A stretch of DNA of 64,000 nucleotides from positions 264,651 through 328,650 of the forward strand of contig NZ_LBMK01000004.1 of NCBI RefSeq assembly GCF_001005295.1. The letters are read 5' to 3'. Every line of letters starts with the position of its first letter. Within the stretch, counting starts at the first letter, position 1. This DNA is from Streptomyces yangpuensis (GTDB taxonomy: Bacteria; Actinomycetota; Actinomycetes; Streptomycetales; Streptomycetaceae). Of the stretch, positions 41,297-49,570 are shown in pieces. Under the pieces are notes generated by a model. That model was given only the letters and a program-made list of their open reading frames with translations, was not told where the DNA came from and did not search any database. The position numbers and the translations under genes were made by a program.

Positions 41297-41952
41297 TGGC
41301 CTCGGACCACGGTCCGGAGCCGGGGCCGCAGCCGGGCCCGTGGGGCCGGCCGGAGCCCGCCGGGGAGCCGGGTCCCGGCCCCGGCGCGGAGCCGCGTCCC
41401 GGCCCCGGTGCGGAGCCGCGTCCCGGGCCCCGCCCGGAGGCCCTGCGGGAGGCTTCGTACGAGGCCTCCGCGGAAGCCTCCGAGGAGGTCCGCGGCGACT
41501 ACGCGGGGGCCGTCTACGGCTCGCTGCTCGCCGCCTCCGTCATCGTCGGCGCCGGCTCGCTCGGCTCGTTCCCGCGGCTGCACCTCGTCATCCTGCTGCT
41601 GGGCACCGCCGTCGTCTTCTGGGCCGCCCACGTCTTCGCCCGCCATTTCGGGGCCCGCCTGGCGGGCCGGCTCAGCTGGCGCGTGATCCGGCGCACCGCG
41701 CGGGAGGAGCGCCCGATCATCGAGGCGGCCGTCCCGCCGGCCCTCGCCGTGGCCGTCAGCCCGCTGTTCGACCTGGGGCCGCAGGGCATCATCTGGCTGG
41801 CCCTCCTGACCGCCCTGGCCGGTCAGGTCGGCTGGGCGACAGTGGCGGCCTACCGCGCCGGCGCGTCGCGCCGCTTGATGGCGGTCGCCGGTGTGGTCAA
41901 CCTGTTCCTCGGGCTGCTCATCGTGCTGCTCAAAGCCGGGCTCCAGCACTGA
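41296..41952 (+). CDS. Membrane protein with Pro-rich repeat head
   Basis: A 218-residue membrane protein. The GTG start at 41296 overlaps the upstream stop (TAGTG). The first 55 residues are a Pro/Gly/Glu repeat (GPGPGAEPRPGPGAEPRPGP), followed by an acidic EASAEASEEVRGD segment. The rest has about five hydrophobic helices (GSLLAASVIVGAGSLGSF, LVILLLGTAVVFWAAHVFA, and others) with a charged loop HFGARLAGRLSWRVIRRTAR. No transporter or enzyme signature was seen. Its end overlaps the convergent aminotransferase gene by 23 bp. Confidence 0.7.
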   Translation: MASDHGPEPGPQPGPWGRPEPAGEPGPGPGAEPRPGPGAEPRPGPRPEALREASYEASAEASEEVRGDYAGAVYGSLLAASVIVGAGSLGSFPRLHLVILLLGTAVVFWAAHVFARHFGARLAGRLSWRVIRRTAREERPIIEAAVPPALAVAVSPLFDLGPQGIIWLALLTALAGQVGWATVAAYRAGASRRLMAVAGVVNLFLGLLIVLLKAGLQH

Positions 41953-43249
41953 GGGCCCACGGCCCGCCGTGGTCGCCGCCCGGCGTCGCGGCGTACTCCG
42001 CCAGGGCCGCGCCGAGGCGGCCCACGCCCTCGGCGATCTCGTGCGGGGTGTGCGTCGTGAAGGACAGGCGCAGCGTGCGGGAGTCCGGGGTGCCCGTGTG
42101 GAAGGGGGCACCCGGGACGAAGGCGACGCCGTGCGCCACGGCCGTCCGCAGCAGGGCCGTCGCGTCGTACTCCTTCGGGAGCCGGGCCCAGACGAACATG
42201 CCGCCCTCGGGCAGGTTCCAGTCGTGGTCCGCCGGGAGGGTCCGGCTCAGGGCGCTCTGCAGGGCGTCGCGCCGCTCGCGGTAGGCGGTGCGCACGGCGG
42301 CTATGTGCGCGTCCAGGTCCACCGTCGCGAGGTAGTGCGCCGCGGCCAGCTGGTCGACCGTCGAGGTGTGCAGGTCCGCCGCCTGCTTCGCGACCACCGC
42401 GGCCCGCAGGAGCGCCGCCGGCGCACGGAGCCAGCCCAGGCGCAGCCCCGGCGCCATGATCTTCGAGAAGCTGCCCAGCAGGGCCGTACGGTCCTCCGCG
42501 CCCGGGTGCGCGGCGAGCCACGGGACGTCGTCGCCCTCGTAGCGCAGGTCCCCGTACGGGTCGTCCTCCACCAGCCACAGGCCGAGCCGGGCCGCGATGT
42601 CCGCGACCGCCGCCCGGCGGGCGGCCGGCAGGGTGCGGCCCGTCGGGTTCTGGAAGGTGGGGATCGTGTAGAGCAGCTTCGGCCGTTCCCGCGCGACGAG
42701 CTCGGCGAGCGCGTCCGGCAGCAGGCCCTCCTCGTCGCAGGGCACGGCCACCACGCGGGCTCCCGCCAGCCGGAAGCACTGGAGGGCGGCGAGGTAGGTG
42801 GGGTTCTCGACCAGCACCACGTCGCCCGGTTCGATCAGGGCCGCGGTGATGAGGGTGAGGGCCTGCTGGGAGCCGGAGGTGACGAGTACGTCGTCCGCGC
42901 CGGTCGGCAGCCCGCGCGCCGTGGCCCGCGCCGCGACGGCGGCGCGGAGCTCGGGCGCACCCTCGGTGGTCGAGTACTGGAGCGCGCGGCGCGCCGACAG
43001 CGCGAAGGCGGCGTCGTACGCGGCGCGCAGGCCCTCGGTGTCGAAGAGTTCGGGCGCGGGGAGGCCGCCGGCGAAGGAGATGATCCCGGGCCGCTGGGTG
43101 AGCGCGAGGATCTCTCGTACGGGGGAGCCCTCGACCGAGGTGGCGCGGGCGGCGAACGCGGGCGGCGGTGCCGAGGCAGCGGCGGTGGCGGTGGTGGCGC
43201 CGGTGGTCGTGGTCGTTGCGGTGACGGCAGCGGCAGCGGCAGCGGGCAC
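41930..43249 (-). CDS. PLP-dependent aminotransferase, class I/II
   Basis: A 439-residue fold-type I aminotransferase of the 2-aminoadipate/valine-pyruvate transaminase-like group. The Schiff-base lysine is Lys263 in LLGSFSKIMAPGLRLGW. The PLP-phosphate and ring-binding motifs VTSGSQQALTLI, NPTYL, IPTFQNPTGRTL and VEDDPYGDLRYEGDD are intact. The first 35 residues are Ala/Thr-rich. The GTG start at 43249 has GGAGGAGC directly upstream. No GntR DNA-binding domain is present, so it is an enzyme, not an MocR regulator. The coding ends of this gene and the membrane protein gene overlap tail to tail. Confidence 0.86.
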   Translation of the reverse strand: MPAAAAAAVTATTTTTGATTATAAASAPPPAFAARATSVEGSPVREILALTQRPGIISFAGGLPAPELFDTEGLRAAYDAAFALSARRALQYSTTEGAPELRAAVAARATARGLPTGADDVLVTSGSQQALTLITAALIEPGDVVLVENPTYLAALQCFRLAGARVVAVPCDEEGLLPDALAELVARERPKLLYTIPTFQNPTGRTLPAARRAAVADIAARLGLWLVEDDPYGDLRYEGDDVPWLAAHPGAEDRTALLGSFSKIMAPGLRLGWLRAPAALLRAAVVAKQAADLHTSTVDQLAAAHYLATVDLDAHIAAVRTAYRERRDALQSALSRTLPADHDWNLPEGGMFVWARLPKEYDATALLRTAVAHGVAFVPGAPFHTGTPDSRTLRLSFTTHTPHEIAEGVGRLGAALAEYAATPGGDHGGPWALSAGARL

Positions 43250-43353
43250 GGGAGCTCCTCCGGGAGACGGGTGCGCGCAGCGTAGCGAGAGAAACGTGTA
43301 GATGGCATGGATGTGTCGGAGTGTGGACGCGGCGCCGCCCGCCCTCTCCCGAT

Positions 43354-43368
43354 CTGACGCCACATCAG
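43354..43368. promoter_or_regulatory. CTGACG-N3-CGTCAG operator, site 5 (one mismatch)
   Basis: CTGACGCCACATCAG matches the consensus except for one base in the right arm. It ends 13 bp before the EthD-like ATG, the same spacing as at 15353. Confidence 0.65.
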
Positions 43369-43381
43369 CTAGACCGGTCCC

Positions 43382-44245
43382 ATGACGACAGGAGAGCAGG
43401 ACCCGCGCCAGGACGCCGGCACCCGCGTCGACGACTATGCCGCGCTGGCGGCCGTCGGCCCCTACGGAGTCCGCCCCGGCCATGCGCTGATCACCATGGT
43501 CGAGCCGCACCCGGGCCACGAGTACGCGTACAACCGCTGGTACGAGGACGACCACTACTACGCGGGCGCGATGGCCATGCCCTGGATGTACGCCGGCCGC
43601 CGCTGGGTGGCCACCCGTGAACTCCAGGAGCTGCGCTACCCGGAGAAGTCGGCCGTCGCCCAGCCGGTCACCGCCGGCTGCTACATATCGACGTACTGGG
43701 TCACCGAGGGCCGCTACGACGAGCACATGAAGTGGACCGTCGGCATCAACCAGCGGCTGAATCGCGACGGCCGCGTCTATCAGGACCGGACCCACGTCTT
43801 CACGGCCTTCCAGGACCACGCGGCGACCGTCTACCGCGACGGCGCCGCCGGCCCGCGGGACTACCACGCGCTCGACTACCCGTACGCCGGGCTGGTGGTG
43901 CAGGTGGTCGACGCCGACGGCCCCGAGCAGCGGGCCGAGTTGCTGGAGTGGCTGCGCTCACGGGCCCTGCCGAAGCGGCTGCACGGCTCCCCGGCGGCGA
44001 TGGTGACCGTCTTCCGGCCGACGCCGCTGCCCGGTGACCGGATGACGTACGTCAAGCAGGTGGAGGGGGTCGACACGCGCCTCACGCTGCTGTGGTTCCT
44101 GGAGGAGGACCCCCGGACCTGCTGGGACCGGTTCCGGGGACTGGACGCGGAGGTCGCGGAGGCGGGACTGGGGCGGGTGGAGCTCGTGGCTCCGTTCATC
44201 CCGACGGTGCCGGGGACCGACCGGTACGTCGATCAGCTGCGCTGA
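43382..44245 (+). CDS. EthD-like dimeric alpha/beta-barrel protein
   Basis: A 287-residue soluble protein. Two halves look like ferredoxin-type dimeric barrels: HALITMVEPHPGHEYAYNRW then YEDDHYYAGAM in the first, and YAGLVVQVVDADGPEQRAEL in the second. The NxWYExxH pattern recalls EthD, a helper protein of unknown chemistry in ether-degrading P450 clusters. No cofactor motif is seen, so an auxiliary catabolic or small-molecule-binding role is likely. There is no clear ribosome site. A near-perfect CTGACG operator lies 13 bp upstream, and an 8-bp hairpin follows the stop. Confidence 0.6.
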   Translation: MTTGEQDPRQDAGTRVDDYAALAAVGPYGVRPGHALITMVEPHPGHEYAYNRWYEDDHYYAGAMAMPWMYAGRRWVATRELQELRYPEKSAVAQPVTAGCYISTYWVTEGRYDEHMKWTVGINQRLNRDGRVYQDRTHVFTAFQDHAATVYRDGAAGPRDYHALDYPYAGLVVQVVDADGPEQRAELLEWLRSRALPKRLHGSPAAMVTVFRPTPLPGDRMTYVKQVEGVDTRLTLLWFLEEDPRTCWDRFRGLDAEVAEAGLGRVELVAPFIPTVPGTDRYVDQLR

Positions 44246-44253
44246 CGCGGGCA

Positions 44254-44273
44254 TGGCCGAGCCCCCTCGGCCA
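44254..44273 (+). terminator. Terminator after the EthD-like gene
   Basis: TGGCCGAG (44254-44261) pairs with CTCGGCCA (44266-44273) around CCCC, 9 bp past the stop codon. Confidence 0.7.
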
Positions 44274-44305
44274 GGACGGCGGACCGGTCGAGAGGGCTCC
44301 AGTCA

Positions 44306-44406
44306 GTGGTGCAGGTGGTGCGGGTAGTGCAGGTGGTGCGAGTGGTGCCTGTCGTGCTGGTGGTGCTTTGGGTGGTGCAGGTGGTGCTTGGGGTGGTGGT
44401 GCGGCA
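44306..44406. repeat. Imperfect GGTGC-type tandem repeat
   Basis: About 100 bp of G/T-rich DNA built from GTGGTGC units with spacers CAG, CGA, CTG, TTT or TTG (for example GTGGTGCAGGTGGTGC). It lies between the EthD-like gene's terminator and the stop of the DUF397 gene. Frames through it encode only low-complexity Thr/Cys or Val, so it is treated as non-coding. Confidence 0.65.
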
Positions 44407-44423
44407 GGGGCGCGTCGAGGTCT

Positions 44424-44633
44424 TCAGACCATGCGTCCCAGCCGGCCTTCGGTCACATCGGCGACGAACGAGGTCCACGAGCCGGGCGCGAAAGTGAGGG
44501 ACGGACCGTCCTGCACCTTCGAGTCACGTACGGCGATCGACTCCACCACAGGGGACTTGACCTCGACGCAGGCGCCGTTGGCGGAGTAGGAGGACTTGAC
44601 CCAGTTGTCGGTGGCGCCCTGGCGAATAGCCAT
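44424..44633 (-). CDS. DUF397 protein
   Basis: A 69-residue single-copy DUF397 protein. The motif reads NWVKSSYSANGACVEVKSP followed by IAVRDSKVQDGPSLTFAP and a WTSFVADV end. ATG 44633 has GGAGAGAAAC directly upstream. It lies 199 bp downstream of the XRE-DUF5753 gene on the same strand, the usual partner arrangement, though without the translational coupling seen at 27845. Confidence 0.85.
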   Translation of the reverse strand: MAIRQGATDNWVKSSYSANGACVEVKSPVVESIAVRDSKVQDGPSLTFAPGSWTSFVADVTEGRLGRMV

Positions 44634-44832
44634 GTTTCTCTCCGGTGAGCGAGTAGTTCCGGTGTCTTGTCGGCCATTTCCGGCTGACCTGATCGACGCT
44701 ACCCGCAGCTCCTGACGGGTGAAGGAAGCATTCACCCGACCGAGTGGCATATTCCATTCAAGCCTTCTGTGGCTGGGGATCGACGGTGTACGGTGCCGCC
44801 CCTTCGACCGTCCAGCCCCATGCGTCACAGGA

Positions 44833-45717
44833 CTATTCACCCTTGTCGGCATATTGGGCGATGATCCGCAGGATGAACTCGCGTGTCTGGTCCACACCCA
44901 GGGCCTGGGCGCGCAGGTGCTCGTACATCACGCTGTACTTCTGGACGTCGTTGGCCTTCTCCAGGTACAGGTCGCTCGTCACGCCCTCGATGTAGACGAC
45001 CGTCGAGTCGGACGCGTCCGGGAACTCCAGGATCGCGTACTGGCCGTTCACGCCGGGGTGCGCGCCCAGCTCGAACGGCATGACCTGCACCGTGACGTGC
45101 GGCTGCTCCGACTGCTCTATCAAGTACTCCAGCTGCCGGGTCATCAGCTGGGCGTCACCCACGTGCCGGCGCAGCGCGGCCTCGTCGATGACCGCCCACA
45201 GGCGCAGCGGGCCGAGGTCCGGATTGTTGTTCTCGGTCTCGGAGAGCCGCTTCTGGCGGTGCATCCTGACCTGGACGCGCTTGTCCACATCGGCCGGGGC
45301 GGTCTCCGGCCACGCGCCGCGGACGAGGGCCTGGGCGTACTCCGTGGTCTGGAGCAGGCCCGGGATCACCAGGGGTTCGTACGTGCGCAGGCTGGCGGCG
45401 TCGGTCTCCAGCCCGATGTAGACGCTGTAGGGGATGTCGCCGAAGGCGTGCCACCAGCCCTGCTGGCGGGAGTCCTTCGCCATCTGCATCAGGGAGTCGA
45501 TCAGCCGGCGGTCCTCGACCTCGTACACGTCGCACAGATCGCGGACGTCGCGCTGGCTGATCGAACGGCGGCCGTTCTCGAGTCGGCTGATCTTCGACTG
45601 GGAGACGAGGAGGCGCTCGGCGACCTGTTCGGCCGTCATGCCCTTGTCCTCGCGGAGCTTGCGCAGCTCCATTCCGAGTCGGCGGCGTCGGACGGTGGGA
45701 TTGACATTGGACGCCAC
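44833..45717 (-). CDS. XRE-DUF5753 regulator (SCO4441-like)
   Basis: A 294-residue regulator. The helix-turn-helix is at about residues 14-60 (MTAEQVAERLLVSQSKISRL then ENGRR), and the DUF5753 domain follows (WWHAFGDIPYSVYIGLETDA, EPLVIPGLLQTTEYAQALVR, VTVQVMPFELGAHPGVNGQY). The GTG start at 45717 has GGAGGTG ten bases upstream. From memory it corresponds to the regulator near SCO4439-SCO4441 in S. coelicolor, adjacent to the spore-wall carboxypeptidase gene, and may control it. The next gene upstream on the same strand encodes the GPP34 protein. Confidence 0.85.
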   Translation of the reverse strand: MASNVNPTVRRRRLGMELRKLREDKGMTAEQVAERLLVSQSKISRLENGRRSISQRDVRDLCDVYEVEDRRLIDSLMQMAKDSRQQGWWHAFGDIPYSVYIGLETDAASLRTYEPLVIPGLLQTTEYAQALVRGAWPETAPADVDKRVQVRMHRQKRLSETENNNPDLGPLRLWAVIDEAALRRHVGDAQLMTRQLEYLIEQSEQPHVTVQVMPFELGAHPGVNGQYAILEFPDASDSTVVYIEGVTSDLYLEKANDVQKYSVMYEHLRAQALGVDQTREFILRIIAQYADKGE

Positions 45718-45899
45718 GTGAACGGCACCTCCGCCTTCTTCTGTCGTGTTCTGTCGTGCAGCTGTCTCTCTGCGTGTCTGATGTTCAGCAGACTGCCACC
45801 GAAGCGGGCGGCGGCGCTGGGGAACGGCAGGGAAAACACAGACGCGCGGGGCGGCGGAGCCGGCGGACCGGCCCCGTCACCCCGCGCGCTGGCGGTTCT

Positions 45900-45952
45900 G
45901 TGCGGTGGCGCTGCTGTGCGGTGGTGGAGCTGTGCGGTGGTGGAGCTGTGGA
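45900..45952. repeat. Short tandem repeat GTGCGGTGGTGGAGCT
   Basis: In the 282-bp gap between the GPP34 and XRE genes, a 16-bp unit is repeated twice, with a third degenerate copy (GTGCGGTGGCGCTGCT) before it. The rest of the gap shows no supported gene. Its left part (about 45735-45790) carries repeated TGTCGTG/CTGTC elements near the XRE start. Confidence 0.5.
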
Positions 45953-45999
45953 ACAGGGGTGGGGACCCCGGACCGTGTCCGGGCCCCACCGGCGGTGGA

Positions 46000-46734
46000 T
46001 CAGTGCGCGGCCACGCGTGCCATCGCACCCGTGCGGCGCGGCTGCAGCGGGACGCCGCCCGCCGCGGGCCGGGCCGGCGGTGCCGGTGCGCGGTCCCGGC
46101 GTGGCTGTGCGGCCACACCGTTCTGGACGTCCATCACGGCGTGCGCCACGAGTCCGCCCATCGGGTCGTGCCTGATCAGGTCCCGCAGGCGGGATCTGGA
46201 CGAGCGCCCCTCGTTGCCGGGGTACAGGTGCTTGCCGAGTCCGACCGCGTGGGCCAGTGCGGCGAGCGCCGCGGTCCGCGGGTCCGGCGGTACGCCGGTG
46301 CGGATCGCACTGTCGAGCCGGGCTCGGATCTCCCGGCTGATGTCCGTGTCGGTCGCCTGGTAGCGAGTCGTCGGCAACACCCCGCACATTTGTCCCGCGA
46401 CGGCGTGGACCATGCCGCAGCGCTCCAGGTGCGCGAGGTAAATCTGACGAAGCCCCAGCCGGGGTCCGCCGATCCAGTGGACGGCCCGTACCGGGCTGCC
46501 GCGCCTGCGCAGCAGTTCCAGTGCGGAGTCCAGAGTCGGATCTCCTGTCGGCCGTGGCATCACCACGGCGATACGATCCCCATCAGGGGCTATCCGTCCT
46601 GCCAGAGCCAGCTCCACTAGCTGTGCCCCGGCCAGGCCGAGGTCGAGCGACTGCGGCTGCGCCGTGGTACCCGTGGCCGGGTCCAAGGCGAGCAGCAGAA
46701 GCTCCTCCGGAATTGTTCTGCGGCTCCTGCCCAT
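46000..46734 (-). CDS. GPP34 (GOLPH3/VPS74-like) family protein
   Basis: A 244-residue protein. The N-terminus TIPEELLLLALDPATGTTAQ is the hallmark of bacterial GPP34 proteins, followed by LGLAGAQLVELALAGRI and a helical C-terminal half. Eukaryotic GOLPH3 binds phosphoinositide; the role of bacterial members is unknown, although they are often next to developmental regulators in Streptomyces. ATG 46734 has GGGGAGGC upstream. The last 35 residues are basic and Pro-rich. It is divergent from the carboxypeptidase gene and precedes the XRE regulator on the same strand. Confidence 0.82.
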   Translation of the reverse strand: MGRSRRTIPEELLLLALDPATGTTAQPQSLDLGLAGAQLVELALAGRIAPDGDRIAVVMPRPTGDPTLDSALELLRRRGSPVRAVHWIGGPRLGLRQIYLAHLERCGMVHAVAGQMCGVLPTTRYQATDTDISREIRARLDSAIRTGVPPDPRTAALAALAHAVGLGKHLYPGNEGRSSRSRLRDLIRHDPMGGLVAHAVMDVQNGVAAQPRRDRAPAPPARPAAGGVPLQPRRTGAMARVAAH

Positions 46735-46919
46735 CCATGCCTCCCCGCGTGGATGAGTGACAGGGTGACGCCTCTCACATTCATCTGTCGAGAGCGCGTG
46801 GCCGGTTTGTGGGGGAACCCGCAGCTATGTCGTTCTCGTCTGGCACGGGGGCGATGCTCTCTAGACGGGACACTGTTAGACATTCGGACAGCCGAACACG
46901 GCGGCGATGAGGAGGAGCG

Positions 46920-49514
46920 GTGGCGGGCGAGTCCCCCGACAAGTCGGTAGATGAAGGAACGCCGGGGGCGGCGGAGTCGTCCGCGCAGTGCGACCCGAGG
47001 GTGTCGGTGTTCCGGCCGAGGGAATCCGAGGACGGTGCCGTGGTCGCCCGTAAGGGCGAAAGTGGCGCGGAGCCTGTGGTTCCGGCCGAGGCCGATGCCG
47101 AGCCTGTGGTTCCGGCCGAGGCCGATGCCGAGCCTGTGGTTCCGGCCGAGGCCGATGCCGAGCCTGAGGTCGCGGCCGACGCGGAGGCCGAAGTCGAGGC
47201 CGATGCGGACGCTGACGCCGAGGCCGGCGGGCGGGATGCGTTGCGCGAGGCGGTGGCGGCCTGGGTCGCCACGACGGAGGCACCTGGGCCGGACGACGCC
47301 AAGCCTTCCGCTTCCGGCTCCGCCGCTCCCGAGCCGGAGCCTGCGGCCGAGGCCGGCGGGACTGCGTCCCGTACGGCGGGGTCCGGCCCGGCGTCGGCCA
47401 AGCCGTCGGCCGAGGCCGAGGGGACTGCGTCCCGTGCGGCCGCTTCCGGTTCCGCTTCCGCGGGTACGGCCGAGCCGTCGGCCGAAGCGGACGGGACTGC
47501 GTCCCGTACGGCGGGGTCCGGCTCGGCGAAGCCGTCTGAGCCGGCCGGGCCGAAGGCTGCGGCTCCGGCCGCGGACGGCGAGCGTACGGCCGTGTTCCGT
47601 GCGGTGAAGCCGGGCTCCGGCGGGGCGGAAAAGCCGTCGGCTGAGGCCGAGGGGACTGCGTCCCGTACGGCGGCGAAGCCGTCGGCCGAGACCGAGGCAG
47701 CCGGTTCCGCTTCTGCGGAGCCGAAGGCTGCGGCTCCGGCCGCGGACAGCGAGCGCACCGCTGTGTTCCGTGCGGTGAAGCCCGGCTCCGGCGCGGCGGT
47801 CAAGCCGTCGGCCGAGGCCGACAAGGGCGGTTCCGCTTCGGTGGAGCCGAAGGCGGCGGCGGACAGTGAGCGCACCGCCGTGTTCCGGGTGCCCAAGGTG
47901 GACACGGTGAAGCCCGAGGGCGGGCAGAAGCCGAAGCCCACCCTCGCGAGGCCGGCTTCCGCATCGGCTTCCGCTTCCGCTCCGTCGACGGCTCCGGTTC
48001 CCGCCGACCAGGACGCCGACAGCGAGCGCACCGCCGTCTTCCGCGCCCCCAAGCCCAGCACCTTCGTGCCGCTGCGCACCGACGGTGACGGCACGGCCGA
48101 GGCGAAGCCGAAGCCGAAGACCCCGGTTCCGCCGCCCCCGCCGACCCCGTCGGCCTCCGCGGCGGCCGCCACCGAGCGGTTCGACCGGAGCGACCAGAGC
48201 GAGCGGACCACGCAGCAGCCGCTGCCGCCCAAGCCGCCGCTCGACATGCTGGCGGACCTGACGAACAACCCGCCCCCGCCGCCGAGCCCGCTGCGCACCG
48301 CCGTCCGCCGGTTCAAGATCTACGCGCCGCTCGTCGTGCTCCTGGCGGTCATCCTGGCCGTCGTGCAGCTCGTACGCCCGCTGCCCGAGCCGAAGCTCGT
48401 GATGACCGCGAAGTCCTCGTACACCTTCGAGGGCGCCGCGCCGCAGCTGCCCTGGCCCACCGAGGGACAGGCGTACATGGCGGCCGCCGGCCTCGGCACG
48501 CTCGGCCAGTCCGGCGAGCAGAAGCCGGTGCCGATCGCGAGCGTCACCAAGTCGATGACGGCCTACATCATCCTGCGCGACCACCCCATAAAGAAGGGTG
48601 AGCAGGGCGCGATGATCGACGTCGACAAGACGGCCGAGACCGAGGGCAAGAAGAACGACTCCGTCAACAACGAGTCCACCCTCGACACGGTCAAGGAGGG
48701 CGACAAGATCTCCGAGTACGACGCGATCGCCGCCCTCATGATCCCGTCGGCCAACAACATCGCGCGGCTCCTCGCGCGCTGGGACTCCGGTTCCCAGGAG
48801 GCGTTCGTCAAGAAGATGAACGACACCGCCAAGGAACTCGGCATGACCAACACCACGTACACGGACCCCTCGGGTCTGGACGCGACCACGGTCAGCACCG
48901 CCGAGGACCAGGTGAAGCTGGGTCTGAAGCTGGTCGAGATCGAGACGCTGCTCGACATCACCAAGAAGCCGAACTGGGTCGACCCGTCCGGCAAGAGCTG
49001 GCGCAACTGGAACGGTCTGACCGGACCCAGCGGTGCGCTCGGCATCAAGACCGGTACGACGACGAAGGCGGGCGGAAACCTGCTCTTCGCCGCGCAGAAG
49101 AAGATCGGCAACACCAACCAGCTGATCGTCGGAGCGGTTCTCGGCCAGCACAAGCCGTCGATCATCGACACCGTGCTCGCGGCGAGCAAGCAGCTGATGA
49201 CCGGTACGCAGAAGGCCCTCGAAGGCGCGACCGTCGTCAAGAAGGGTGACGTCGTCGGCTACGTCGACGATGGGCTCGGCGGCCGGACGCCGGTCGTGGC
49301 CACCGCCGACGTGCAGGCGATCGGATGGGCGTCGCTGACCGTGACCGTGAAGCTGGCGGACGGCGGGAGCAAGATGCCGCAGACCGCGACGGCCGGCACC
49401 GAGGTCGGCATGCTGACCGTCGGCGAGGGCGCCAGCCAGGTCAAGGTGCCGGTGGCGCTCAAGAGCGACCTGGCCTCGCCGGGCATCGGCAGCAAGCTGA
49501 CGCGCATCGGCTGA
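46920..49514 (+). CDS. D-alanyl-D-alanine carboxypeptidase with long repetitive cytoplasmic tail
   Basis: An 864-residue low-molecular-mass penicillin-binding protein. Residues 1-460 are disordered and Ala/Glu/Pro-rich. They contain three exact EPVVPAEADA copies and four ERTAVFR motifs, in the forms (G/S)ERTAVFR(A/V). One membrane helix follows (about 465-487, APLVVLLAVILAVVQLV), so the tail is cytoplasmic. The extracellular peptidase S11 domain has Ser541-x-x-Lys544 (SVTK), Ser610-A-Asn612 and Lys710-T-G. It trims the terminal D-Ala of peptidoglycan. The likely counterpart, SCO4439, is reported to act in spore-wall maturation. The GTG start follows GGAGGAGC. The ERTAVFR threonines resemble kinase or FHA recognition sites (inference). 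Confidence 0.9.
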   Translation: MAGESPDKSVDEGTPGAAESSAQCDPRVSVFRPRESEDGAVVARKGESGAEPVVPAEADAEPVVPAEADAEPVVPAEADAEPEVAADAEAEVEADADADAEAGGRDALREAVAAWVATTEAPGPDDAKPSASGSAAPEPEPAAEAGGTASRTAGSGPASAKPSAEAEGTASRAAASGSASAGTAEPSAEADGTASRTAGSGSAKPSEPAGPKAAAPAADGERTAVFRAVKPGSGGAEKPSAEAEGTASRTAAKPSAETEAAGSASAEPKAAAPAADSERTAVFRAVKPGSGAAVKPSAEADKGGSASVEPKAAADSERTAVFRVPKVDTVKPEGGQKPKPTLARPASASASASAPSTAPVPADQDADSERTAVFRAPKPSTFVPLRTDGDGTAEAKPKPKTPVPPPPPTPSASAAAATERFDRSDQSERTTQQPLPPKPPLDMLADLTNNPPPPPSPLRTAVRRFKIYAPLVVLLAVILAVVQLVRPLPEPKLVMTAKSSYTFEGAAPQLPWPTEGQAYMAAAGLGTLGQSGEQKPVPIASVTKSMTAYIILRDHPIKKGEQGAMIDVDKTAETEGKKNDSVNNESTLDTVKEGDKISEYDAIAALMIPSANNIARLLARWDSGSQEAFVKKMNDTAKELGMTNTTYTDPSGLDATTVSTAEDQVKLGLKLVEIETLLDITKKPNWVDPSGKSWRNWNGLTGPSGALGIKTGTTTKAGGNLLFAAQKKIGNTNQLIVGAVLGQHKPSIIDTVLAASKQLMTGTQKALEGATVVKKGDVVGYVDDGLGGRTPVVATADVQAIGWASLTVTVKLADGGSKMPQTATAGTEVGMLTVGEGASQVKVPVALKSDLASPGIGSKLTRIG
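47071..47160 (+). repeat. Three exact 30-bp tandem repeats inside the carboxypeptidase gene
   Basis: Positions 47071-47100, 47101-47130 and 47131-47160 are identical (AGCCTGTGGTTCCGGCCGAG then GCCGATGCCG) and encode EPVVPAEADA. A fourth, diverged copy begins at 47161. Unit identity at DNA level implies recent expansion, so copy number may differ between strains. Confidence 0.9.
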
Positions 49515-49570
49515 CCGGCCGACCGGCCGACCGACTGAGCGGCCGCCCGGCCGACCGACCGGCTGGCCGC

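Noticed and set aside
44306-44406. GGTGC repeat considered as a CRISPR or a Thr-rich gene
   Set aside because: No constant repeat/spacer pattern, and the coding frames are pure low complexity without a start or ribosome site.
47071-47160. Three identical 30-bp units considered as a CRISPR array
   Set aside because: Units are directly adjacent with no unique spacers and translate in frame within the carboxypeptidase.
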